NCBI RefSeq assembly: GCF_000952155.1
Contig: NZ_JYON01000012.1
Location: 62,001 to 126,000, forward strand
From: Aliterella atlantica CENA595
Lineage (GTDB): Bacteria; Cyanobacteriota; Cyanobacteriia; Cyanobacteriales; Chroococcidiopsidaceae
Reading direction: 5' to 3'
DNA length: 64,000 nt
Below, in pieces: positions 57,046 to 64,000 of the stretch. Made by a program: the position numbers and the translations under genes. The notes beneath the pieces were generated by a model. That model was not told the origin of the DNA, ran no database searches, and saw only the letters and a program-made list of their open reading frames with translations. Within the stretch, counting starts at the first letter, position 1. Every line of letters starts with the position of its first letter.

Positions 57046-57801
57046 ATGAGCGCCAAGCTTAGTGCAACCAAACCTGCAACTGAACTTATAATCACTTGGG
57101 AACTATTACCCGATGATTTTCAATTAGAGGATGACCCAGTGGAGAATACAGGTCAGCCAATTTTGGCTGGTGCTTTGCGTGAAAGCTTGGAGATTAGCGG
57201 TTTTATTCAACCTCAAATGTTAATAGCCTCCAATTTTGCTGTTTGTGCAACGCTCAACGAACAGATTATTACCAAAGCCCCTGACTGGGTTTACGTTCCT
57301 CGTGTAAAGCAAATGTTAGCTAACCGCAGAAGCTACACGCCCAATACAGAGGGTGATATTCCGGCGGTAGTAATGGAATTTTTATCGGAAACTGAGGGTG
57401 GAGAATATTCAATCAAACGCAGTTATCCACCAGGAAAATGGTTTTTCTACGAACAAATTCTCCAAGTTCCCGTTTACGTAATATTTGAGCCAGATAGTGG
57501 TCTGCTGGAATTTTACCAACTGGAAAACGGACGCTACGAATTAAAGCAACCTGATGAAAATGGTCGTCATTGGATTGCACCGATGGGACTATTTTTAGGT
57601 ACTTGGCAAGGTACAAAAGAATCTCGAACAGGTTATTGGTTGCGGTGGTGGGATGAAACAGGTAATTTGTTACTGTGGGCAGTAGAACAGATAGAACAAG
57701 AACGCCAACGCGCCGAACAAGAACGCCAGCAGAAAGAAAGGCTAATTGCCTATTTACAGTCTCAGGGTGTTGACCCCAATAATTTGCCTAACGAATCCTA
57801 A
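57046..57801 (+). CDS. Uma2-family (DUF820) putative nuclease, paralogue 3
   Basis: 251 aa, more divergent than the other two. The fold core reads [30 protein letters not shown] and [27 protein letters not shown] charged helix ([20 protein letters not shown]) and the shared C-terminal tail [12 protein letters not shown] end the protein. The 3' end overlaps the convergent AAA gene by 48 bases because a repeat has extended that gene. Function unknown. Confidence 0.85.
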   Translation: MSAKLSATKPATELIITWELLPDDFQLEDDPVENTGQPILAGALRESLEISGFIQPQMLIASNFAVCATLNEQIITKAPDWVYVPRVKQMLANRRSYTPNTEGDIPAVVMEFLSETEGGEYSIKRSYPPGKWFFYEQILQVPVYVIFEPDSGLLEFYQLENGRYELKQPDENGRHWIAPMGLFLGTWQGTKESRTGYWLRWWDETGNLLLWAVEQIEQERQRAEQERQQKERLIAYLQSQGVDPNNLPNES

Positions 57802-59334
57802 GAGAGATGCCGATCTTGTAGGGTGCGTTTTGAAAACGCACCCTACTGGTATGACTAATGAAGAGTAATTTAAAAATTGCCATAAAAGTATTGTTCCTAA
57901 AACGAGTACGAGCGAACTTAGAACGATCGCCAGTAATTTTTGCCGCTGAGTAACTTGTTTTAGCTTGGTTTCTACTTCAGAGCGATCGCATTGTTGGCTT
58001 TTGAGTAAAAATTGATAATCTAAATCGCTCAAACTTTTGCCCTCCGCCCATTGTTGAGCTTGGTTTAAGGCTTGTCCGCGCAATAGTAAGTCTGAATCTT
58101 GTGTTGCGATCCATTGTTGTAAAGATAGGGAATAAGGACGCAGTTTAGTTAATTGTTGCTCTATCCAAGCTAAAGAAAAAACTTCGGCATAAATGCGATT
58201 TTTAATTTGCAGTTGTCCGTTTTGCTCGGTAGCAATTCCAGATAACAGCAGTTCTATTTGTTCTTTGGAGCCATCTGATACTACTTCAACTCCTTGCAAT
58301 ATTTGCCTAACAAGCTTCAATAGCGCCCCTGCATAGTGTTCGTTTCTCAATAAGCGATCGCGGATTGTCTGTAAATGCTCTGGTTCGTCCTTTGCTTCCC
58401 AGTTTTCAATAATATGCGATCGCACCAGTTTTTCTAGGAGCAAGGGCGAAAATTGATGATAAAAGCCAATCAAGTGATAATTAACAATTGGTAAATGAGT
58501 GTCTAACTTATAGCGCTCCTCCACTTCTTCCCCGTTGTCAGATGGGGAATAATTGCTACTAGAACGTTGTTGGATGATAAGCTGACAAAGCTTTTGAGTC
58601 AGAAACGGCTGCCCATTTGTCCAAGCCAAAATTTCTTTAAGCACTGCTAAAGGGTTATCTACTTTGCCTTCTAATCCAGCGGCTAAGGGCTGAATTTCAG
58701 CTAGTTTAAAACCAGTTAAATTGATAGATTTACCAATATTAAAGGGAGTGCGCTGGCGATCGCCAATTAAATCTGTGGGCGTAGCAACGCCAAATAGCGC
58801 CCAAGTAAGGCGGTTATAAGCTGGATTTTCTGCTCTTTGGTTGTAGCAATATCTAATTAAAGCGAAAAAATCTGCTGTAGGAAAATCAAGCCCCAAAATA
58901 CTATCAATTTCATCAACAAAAATAAAAATTTTAGCTTGAACTTGAACTAACAAAATATCTTCAATAAACTCACTCAATCGTTGCAATGGCGTTAAATCTT
59001 CCCTTTCCTGCCACCAAGCTTTGAGATTTACTTTGCCAAGTAGATTAAAACCCCGTAATAAGTCAACTACTATGCCCTTATACCACTGAGCCGGAGTAAT
59101 ATGTTCGCTACCGATCCGCGTTAGATCCACAGAAGCGCAAACATAACCAGCCTTTTCCAACCGATTTCGAGTCCGCAAGCGCAAACTAGATTTGCCCATC
59201 TGGCGAGAACTAAATACATAACAAAACTCGCCCCTTAGCAAGGCACGATAGAGTTCAAAGTCCGCTTGGCGCTCTACGTAAGTTGGCGCATCCATCCTTA
59301 AACTGCCACCAACTTGATATTCATACTTATCCAT
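57754..59334 (-). CDS. AAA-like (AAA_35) ATPase, repeat-extended C-terminus
   Basis: 526 aa. An AAA-like P-loop domain starts near the N-terminus: [31 protein letters not shown] (Walker A-like RQMGKSS) and [13 protein letters not shown] (Walker B). A helical segment and one membrane helix ([21 protein letters not shown]) lie at the C-terminus. The last about 25 residues ([10 protein letters not shown]...) are translated from the dispersed palindrome 57818-57846 and sequence beyond it, so the original stop has been lost. Second gene of a pair with 59339-60667, 4 bases apart. Confidence 0.88.
   Translation of the reverse strand: MDKYEYQVGGSLRMDAPTYVERQADFELYRALLRGEFCYVFSSRQMGKSSLRLRTRNRLEKAGYVCASVDLTRIGSEHITPAQWYKGIVVDLLRGFNLLGKVNLKAWWQEREDLTPLQRLSEFIEDILLVQVQAKIFIFVDEIDSILGLDFPTADFFALIRYCYNQRAENPAYNRLTWALFGVATPTDLIGDRQRTPFNIGKSINLTGFKLAEIQPLAAGLEGKVDNPLAVLKEILAWTNGQPFLTQKLCQLIIQQRSSSNYSPSDNGEEVEERYKLDTHLPIVNYHLIGFYHQFSPLLLEKLVRSHIIENWEAKDEPEHLQTIRDRLLRNEHYAGALLKLVRQILQGVEVVSDGSKEQIELLLSGIATEQNGQLQIKNRIYAEVFSLAWIEQQLTKLRPYSLSLQQWIATQDSDLLLRGQALNQAQQWAEGKSLSDLDYQFLLKSQQCDRSEVETKLKQVTQRQKLLAIVLSSLVLVLGTILLWQFLNYSSLVIPVGCVFKTHPTRSASLLGFVRQIIGVNTLRL
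57818..57846. repeat. Dispersed 29-bp palindrome, copy 3
   Basis: GTAGGGTGCGTTTT - G - AAAACGCACCCTAC. It lies within the 3' end of the minus-strand AAA gene and encodes GCVFKTHPT in its frame. Confidence 0.9.
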
Positions 59335-59338
59335 AGCT

Positions 59339-60667
59339 TTAGCTCAATTGTGCGCGGAAGTACAATCGATACAATTGGCAGCTTGGCGTTGCTAGGTTTG
59401 CTTGTAGTTTGACTAAACCCATACTTTCTAATTTATAGGCAGCGATCGCTTCTAACGGCAATGGCTCATCAGCTTCTACTACCTGCTTGAATGCTGTTGC
59501 AAGTTCGGGATGCTCTTGGAGATAGGCAAGATGATGGCGTAAGCGATCGCTATAAATACCTGCTACAGTGGGAGCCGTCTGTAAGAGTTCGGCAAGGGAT
59601 ATTTCTTGACGTGCTAAATGATACATTGCAACTCTTACTAAATAAGGATGTCCGCCCACAAGCGCCCACAAGGCAGTTAATTGTTCTTGTTTGAGCCAAT
59701 TTAGGTGGTGACGCGCTGCTAAATCTTGCACCTGTTCGAGGCTAAATTCTGGTAATTTAATCGGCAGCCCGACATTAAAGGGAGATTGATTGATATCTAG
59801 GGGAATATAAGCTTCTGTAGTATGAACTACTATGAGCCGGAGCTTTTGCCACTTTTCTAGTTCTACTGCATCCTCGTACCAAGAGCGCAGGAGTGGGAGA
59901 AAGTCGAGATAAATTTCGGGATACTCAAAAATTCGATTGACTTCATCCAATGCTAAGACAATTGGCGAGTTAATTTCTGATAGCAAATATTCCTGGAAAT
60001 ATATGGTGCAGCTAACTTTGCTGCCAATATCTGCATCCCAATAAGCATCTAGTTTTGGTTCAAGGGTTAGCTGTCGACTGACATTAGCTCCTAACCAGCG
60101 CAAAAATTTATCTAACGATGTGAAAATGCTGTTATCTGCTTGCTGCAAACTCAATAGCACAGTGCGTAAACCCTCTTGCCTAGCACGATCTAGAATTCTG
60201 TGCATGAGAGAAGTTTTGCCCATTTGTCTAGGGGCGGTGATGCGAATTAAGCTACCAGGTTTGCTAACTTGGGCGTAGGCGCGTTCTTCAATCGGAGGAC
60301 GTTGGATATAAAATGCGGAATCGAGCGGTACTATCCCTACAGGAACTTCTAAGAAGTCATTGTCAGCGTCTAGGCGGGTTATGCTCTGTATTGTTTTATT
60401 TTGCGATCGCCAATGCCTCTCTAGTGCTGCTTGAAAGTTAGTTTTGCTAACGGTTTCGCCTAATACTTCACTAAGACTTTTCCAAACTTTTGGTCCAACA
60501 TCGCGGGTAATGTAGCTCGCCGAATAGCCTGAAGTAACAGCAATCTGCTCGTAGGTTTGACTTTGCCAAGCTCCGCTCAAAATCGCAGTTTCCACATCTG
60601 TTAGATGTCTACCGAAACGGGCAAACACTGATGCATCAACTACTTCCAGCGCTTGCTCAAAATCCAT
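59339..60667 (-). CDS. AAA-like (AAA_35) ATPase with N-terminal HTH-like region
   Basis: About 442 aa from ATG 60667 ([20 protein letters not shown]); the frame opens 8 codons earlier. Residues 1-115 look like the helical N-terminal region found in vWA-MoxR-associated and AAA_35 proteins ([39 protein letters not shown]). The AAA-like part has [13 protein letters not shown] (Walker A) and [12 protein letters not shown] (Walker B), with [15 protein letters not shown] near the end. Its partner starts 4 bases after its stop. The pair may form a signalling or conflict module (speculative). Confidence 0.88.
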   Translation of the reverse strand: MDFEQALEVVDASVFARFGRHLTDVETAILSGAWQSQTYEQIAVTSGYSASYITRDVGPKVWKSLSEVLGETVSKTNFQAALERHWRSQNKTIQSITRLDADNDFLEVPVGIVPLDSAFYIQRPPIEERAYAQVSKPGSLIRITAPRQMGKTSLMHRILDRARQEGLRTVLLSLQQADNSIFTSLDKFLRWLGANVSRQLTLEPKLDAYWDADIGSKVSCTIYFQEYLLSEINSPIVLALDEVNRIFEYPEIYLDFLPLLRSWYEDAVELEKWQKLRLIVVHTTEAYIPLDINQSPFNVGLPIKLPEFSLEQVQDLAARHHLNWLKQEQLTALWALVGGHPYLVRVAMYHLARQEISLAELLQTAPTVAGIYSDRLRHHLAYLQEHPELATAFKQVVEADEPLPLEAIAAYKLESMGLVKLQANLATPSCQLYRLYFRAQLS

Positions 60668-61097
60668 TTTGTGCTTTATCTCTCGCTGCATCTAAATTCT
60701 ACCTGAGATTTCCAGAGGTAAAAAGATCGCACTGATTTCCTTTATATATTTTCGTTGGCGCTCAATTGGTTAGGAAGTAATACTACTACAAGAGCGAGAG
60801 GTAGAACAGTTGCTCTGAGTTATTTAAGCTAATCAGTTGCCAAGTCCAGATATTTTCTGTAACGACAAACACAAAATCCCCACTTAATTTAGAAATGTGG
60901 TGATTGTTTTCCCGCAACTACCAGTAAATATATAGGTTTAAAATGCACTAACAAATTATTGGTTGCTATGCGATCGCTATTAATAAAAATCCTCATAATT
61001 GCAGCAAGCTAGTTGCTGTATGGCGAACGGACGAACAGTCAAAGCTTTATTGTCAGTGGGTACAACCGCTCAATAACAAATAGTTAGTACAAAAATC
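60668..61097. other. Spacer of about 430 bases, nothing clear
   Basis: Divergent region between the AAA pair and the DUF3574 gene. It contains one HIP1 site near 60970 and presumably both promoters. No gene, RNA or repeat could be supported. Confidence 0.5.
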
Positions 61098-61544
61098 ATG
61101 CAAACCTTACAAAAAAGTTTTAGCGCTCTTTTCATCACTAGCCTGCTATTTACAGGCTCTATTGCTTCTTTAAAACAAGTTGACGCTCAAGTTCCGCAAG
61201 CACCAGCAACTAACGAGATCCGCACAAATATATTTGTCCAAGATGAGTTGTACTTGGGTAGCAACAAGCCAAGAGGACAAGTTTCTGAGCGGGATTTTCA
61301 GATATTTTTGCAAAAAGAAGTTACGCCGCGCTTTCCCGACGGATTAACAGTAATAGATGCTAACGGGCAGTTTTTAGGTAGCAATGGAGTTATCAAGGAA
61401 AAAACAAAGCTTTTGATCTTAATTCATCTCAACACGCAAGAAGATGAAGAGGAAATCCAAGAAATTGTTGATGAATATAAAGAGCAATTTCAACAAGAAT
61501 CTGTACTGCGCGTCACCAGTACGCCAAGGCAAGTACGTTTTTAA
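61098..61544 (+). CDS. Secreted DUF3574 protein
   Basis: 148 aa with a signal peptide (SALFITSLLFTGSIASLKQVDA). The mature domain matches DUF3574: DELYLGSNKPRGQVSERDFQ, then FLQKEVTPRFPDGLTVIDANGQF. The family is of unknown function. A charged Glu-rich stretch (NTQEDEEEIQEIVDEYKEQF) near the C-terminus is typical. First of three same-strand genes with unknown links. Confidence 0.9.
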   Translation: MQTLQKSFSALFITSLLFTGSIASLKQVDAQVPQAPATNEIRTNIFVQDELYLGSNKPRGQVSERDFQIFLQKEVTPRFPDGLTVIDANGQFLGSNGVIKEKTKLLILIHLNTQEDEEEIQEIVDEYKEQFQQESVLRVTSTPRQVRF

Positions 61545-61598
61545 ACAATTTGCTAGCAAACATAAATTCAAAAACTGATAAGGACAGATTAAAATACA

Positions 61599-62123
61599 AT
61601 GCAACACCAAATAAATTCTCATCCAATTTACCAAGCAGATCGCTTTACCTTTACTGATACTCAATCTAACAATTTACAAATCGTCTTTTTGCCGCGAATG
61701 TTTCAAGGCAATCGAAAAATTCCCCAGTTAGATTACCAGAGTTCTGAAGGTAAGTTTACTTTCCAAGGTGATGAGATTGGGCAACAGCAAAGCAATCTTG
61801 GTTTGCTGATTTCTGTACCATTAAAGACTAACACAGATGATGGATTTAATTTTGCTTTAATATTGCCATTTTTCAATATGAATGGTCAAAAACGACAAGA
61901 ATTTGAAACAGTAGCGATCGCTGCAACTAAAAGTCAGAAAATAGTCGCCAACTGCACTAGATGCGAATTTACCTACAAAATGCTGACGCTCAAAGCAGTT
62001 GCAGAAAAGCTGTCAGTAGTTGCATCTGGTGTATCCTCATCAAACTGGTTCAAAGATCGCCGATTATCCTCTACTGCATGGCAGGAAAATGGGTATGACT
62101 TGATTGATTTTGACAGGTTTTAA
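61599..62123 (+). CDS. Hypothetical protein of 174 aa
   Basis: No family recognised. Mostly beta-like and polar, no signal peptide, starting MQHQINSHPIYQADRFTFTD. Two Cys (ANCTRCEF) lie near residue 125 as CxxC. Normal codon use and the neighbouring same-strand genes suggest a real gene. It might be co-transcribed with the DUF3574 gene, 54 bases upstream. Confidence 0.7.
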   Translation: MQHQINSHPIYQADRFTFTDTQSNNLQIVFLPRMFQGNRKIPQLDYQSSEGKFTFQGDEIGQQQSNLGLLISVPLKTNTDDGFNFALILPFFNMNGQKRQEFETVAIAATKSQKIVANCTRCEFTYKMLTLKAVAEKLSVVASGVSSSNWFKDRRLSSTAWQENGYDLIDFDRF

Positions 62124-62211
62124 TGCGGGTAGTCTATGTAATGTCTACTACTACATTTAGCAAAATAATGAAGATTTTACCAAGCACTAGCAAATAAAAA
62201 TAACAACGAAA

Positions 62212-62808
62212 ATGCAGCAAAATTTATATTCTAACTTTAATTTTATTCAAAGCAAGTTAATGGAGTTAATTAGGGAAGGGTTACTAATAATTTCTCCCAG
62301 TTTGCAACCAACTTATCTAAATTTAAAAGCCAAAGAAATTTGTCAGATGCTTTGGAATAGAAGGAATTATTCCTCATCTCAACTTCCACCGATTCTTTCT
62401 CATTTATCTCATCAGTTATTTAAAAGCAATGTTTCTAAAGATACATTATTCATGGTCGATTATCAGATTGATGAAAAGCAAACTATTCGCATTCGTGCCT
62501 GCCCTTTAAACTGTGCATTAGAACAAGAAAATATTGTCGTCTCTCAAAATCGAGAATGTATTTTATTTTTTTTAGAAGATCGCAATGCAACTTGGGAAGA
62601 AGAATTGCGTACAGAGCAGAAGAAATACGCTTTTACAGAACGCGAAACCCAAATATTGAATTTGTCATCGCAAGCATATAGTTATCAACAAATCGCTAAA
62701 ACTCTGCAAATTAGTCTCAATACCGTAAAATTTCACTTCAAAAATATTTATGCTAAAAAACGTACTTATTTAGAGCCAAATAAAAAGTATTTCGAGATTG
62801 AGAAATAA
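62212..62808 (+). CDS. LuxR-type HTH transcriptional regulator
   Basis: 198 aa. The C-terminal LuxR/GerE helix-turn-helix reads FTERETQILNLSSQAYSYQQ then IAKTLQISLNTVKFHFKNIY (about residues 143-185). The N-terminal 120 residues may be a degenerate PAS sensor domain (GLLIISPSLQPTYLNLKAKE). No receiver domain is present. The target genes are unknown; the signal is likely intracellular. Confidence 0.85.
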   Translation: MQQNLYSNFNFIQSKLMELIREGLLIISPSLQPTYLNLKAKEICQMLWNRRNYSSSQLPPILSHLSHQLFKSNVSKDTLFMVDYQIDEKQTIRIRACPLNCALEQENIVVSQNRECILFFLEDRNATWEEELRTEQKKYAFTERETQILNLSSQAYSYQQIAKTLQISLNTVKFHFKNIYAKKRTYLEPNKKYFEIEK

Positions 62809-62939
62809 TAGTTTAAAGTTAGCGATCGCTTTTTTCCTCATATTGGACAGCGGAACTATAGCAATCCTAAATCAGTCCTTGAACAGCAAGAGGGTTTCGC
62901 CCCCAACCGCACAGCTTTATAGTCCCGCCAATAACTTGT

Positions 62940-63340
62940 CTACCCTTTGTTGCCCCGCGAGCGCACCTTGCCACCTGTTGGCATCTCCAACTCCTGTCGC
63001 TGCACCAGTTGTTGTTGTGTAGTTTTACCTGCGACAGTTCCAGTAACTTACTTGACAAAAAAGACCTATTTCTGGACTGATATGCTCTAGCATCTGCTGT
63101 CGCACTAACTTTTCAATCTCCTCTAAAGTTGTTAGTTGCTCGACCGGAGTATTTTTGTAGAGGTTGACGTACTCCCCCTGCTGAAACGAGGGGGATTCTC
63201 AAAGGCAGTTACGAAGCAGCGCTCTGAAGCCGTGCTTCTCCACCTTTTTCCTGCTGAAGCTAGGGGGTTTTCAGCATCTTCTTGATAGCTGCAATCTCTT
63301 GCACGCATTCTTGTAGGCTTTGGGCTTCTTCAGAGTTCAT
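62940..63340 (-). pseudogene. Transposase N-terminal relic split by a palindromic element
   Basis: ATG 63340 starts MNSEEAQSLQECVQEIAAI. After about 120 inserted bases the match resumes as LYKNTPVEQLTTLEEIEKLV then RQQMLEHISPEIGLF. A shift later continues as VTGTVAGKTTQQQ to a stop at 62940. The order resembles the N-termini of ISKra4-type cyanobacterial transposases (recalled, not searched). The relic has an internal insertion and a frameshift and lacks the rest of the gene, so it is inactive. The plus-strand 74-codon frame at 62798 over the same region is probably not a gene. Confidence 0.55.
63163..63283. mobile_element. Miniature palindromic element (IS200/IS605-like ends)
   Basis: About 121 bases between the two halves of the transposase relic. 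The left end GTTGACGTACTCCCCCTGCT then GAAACGAGGGGG is a subterminal hairpin seen at IS200/IS605 left ends. The right part has CCTGCTGAAGCTAGGGGG, a second hairpin. It has no transposase and could be moved in trans. Exact boundaries are ambiguous by a few bases. Confidence 0.5.
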
Positions 63341-63668
63341 ATTGATGTAGCAGTGGCTCTCGCTTCTGCAAATATTGAACTACACAAGTCAATCTGCCAA
63401 ATCTGGATGCTCCTCACATATCATATATCGTATAATAGCTCCGTCTACCTTTGCATCTTTATGTTTCTTGTCAGCATTACTGAAAACTCGCCAATGGCTA
63501 GGAAAATTTCATCCTATAATTAGTCTGTTTATAGATTTTGTAATTAATGCAGTCATTAATTTGCTAATTTTGATTATTTTGCCAGCAATAAGAGCAGCAG
63601 TTCATGATTTTTATGATTTAATCTTACTCATCGTCAAACGCAAACAATAAAAATTCAGCCTCATAACT
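63341..63668. other. Spacer before the polysaccharide gene, possibly a membrane-protein fragment
   Basis: A plus-strand frame ending at 63650 encodes a hydrophobic stretch (FIDFVINAVINLLILIILP) and a basic tail, perhaps the end of a truncated membrane protein. It has only a TTG start within poor-looking sequence. I see no other feature. Confidence 0.3.
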
Positions 63669-64000
63669 ATGATTAAAAAACTTCTGCGCCCATTAAGTAG
63701 TTTTGTACGTCTACTTAAACAAAGATTAGAGAATGCAAAGTTTTTAGATAATCATAAATATTTAAAGAATCAGCGCAAAATCATTTATGCCCTAACGCCA
63801 CCAGCACATTTAACAAATGTAGGCGATCACGCCCAAGTAGTTGCTATTAGACTTTGGCTACAAAAACATTTTCCGCAATTGCCAGTTATTGAACTAGATA
63901 AAGATGAATCTCAAAAATTGCTTCCAGCTTTAAAGCAATTAGTCGAACCCAATGATTTATTTTTTCTTCACAGTGGAGGAAATCTAGGCGATCGCGGTAT
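63669..64000 (+). CDS. Polysaccharide pyruvyl transferase family protein (partial, runs off the window)
   Basis: ATG 63669 opens a frame continuing past the end of the window. After a basic start (MIKKLLRPLSSFVRLLKQRL) it reads IIYALTPPAHLTNVGDHAQVVAIRLWLQKH and FFLHSGGNLGDRG. The P-x-H-L-x-N-x-GDxA and GGNLGD motifs are those of the polysaccharide pyruvyl transferase family, which adds pyruvate ketals to exopolysaccharides. 110 codons are visible; the rest is unseen. It may begin a polysaccharide cluster. Confidence 0.85.
   Translation, partial: MIKKLLRPLSSFVRLLKQRLENAKFLDNHKYLKNQRKIIYALTPPAHLTNVGDHAQVVAIRLWLQKHFPQLPVIELDKDESQKLLPALKQLVEPNDLFFLHSGGNLGDRG

Noticed and set aside
62798..63022. 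74-codon frame with a signal-peptide-like start
   Set aside because: It starts at TTG inside the end of the LuxR gene and covers the transposase relic on the other strand, and its C-terminus is low-complexity Pro/Ala/Val. Not convincing as a gene.

Overview
The window reads as chromosomal DNA of a cyanobacterium, probably a free-living coccoid or baeocyte-forming lineage of the Chroococcidiopsis/Gloeocapsopsis type (the genus is an inference). The evidence is the very frequent HIP1 octamer GCGATCGC, a moderate G+C content, and cyanobacterial marker genes: psbY, a Ycf37-like photosystem I assembly factor, a cyAbrB regulator, GH100 invertase, sucrose synthase, KGK-domain proteins, a TIGR02652-type protein and several Uma2-type (DUF820) proteins. 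No rRNA, tRNA, CRISPR array or intact insertion sequence was found.

Layout. 1-8.1 kb: secreted subtilase with FG-GAP repeats, mnmE, a small Cys-rich protein, an Uma2 protein, ispG and a carboxy-terminal processing protease. 8.1-16.3 kb: a small conserved protein, an EF-G paralogue with an unusual leader, a GDYXXLXY protein, a membrane protein, an APC-type permease and pnp. 16.6-23.4 kb: SNF2 ATPase, GrpB-like protein, GNAT-like protein, alkaline/neutral invertase and rpmI-rplT. 23.4-30.9 kb: periplasmic binding protein, Ycf37-like protein convergent with psbY, gamma carbonic anhydrase-like protein, TIGR02652 protein, VOC protein, fused M16 protease and map. 31-39.3 kb: Uma2 protein, amidase, ilvC with a candidate NtcA promoter, cyAbrB, a gene remnant, an Rrf2 regulator, cobD with a damaged or non-canonical start, pyrR and an M32 carboxypeptidase. 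39.6-46.2 kb: sucrose synthase, a Ca2+/H+ exchanger and a GH57/DUF3536 protein.

46.2-64 kb is the most accessory part. It holds a minus-strand group (two KGK proteins, an HNH nuclease coupled to one of them, and a dynamin-like GTPase), a PCC/DUF296 protein, a DUF2157 protein, an overlapping operon of lipoprotein binding protein, hybrid histidine kinase and response regulator, a third Uma2 protein, a tandem pair of AAA-like ATPases, a DUF3574 protein, an unknown protein, a LuxR-type regulator, a transposase relic split by a miniature palindromic element, and the start of a polysaccharide pyruvyl transferase.

Several genes work in shared processes. Invertase and sucrose synthase are the two routes of sucrose breakdown. 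PsbY and the Ycf37-like protein belong to photosynthesis. IspG, IlvC, CobD and Map are housekeeping. PNPase, MnmE, L35/L20 and the EF-G paralogue serve RNA and translation.

The most notable non-gene signals are: a putative H-type pseudoknot with a competing hairpin just upstream of the EF-G paralogue's ribosome binding site; heptamer arrays (CAGTGAC) that begin exactly at the stop codons of four unrelated genes; a palindrome family (GTAGGGTGCG...) that also sits at gene ends and now forms part of a coding sequence; and a G-rich dispersed repeat abutting cobD where its start codon should be.
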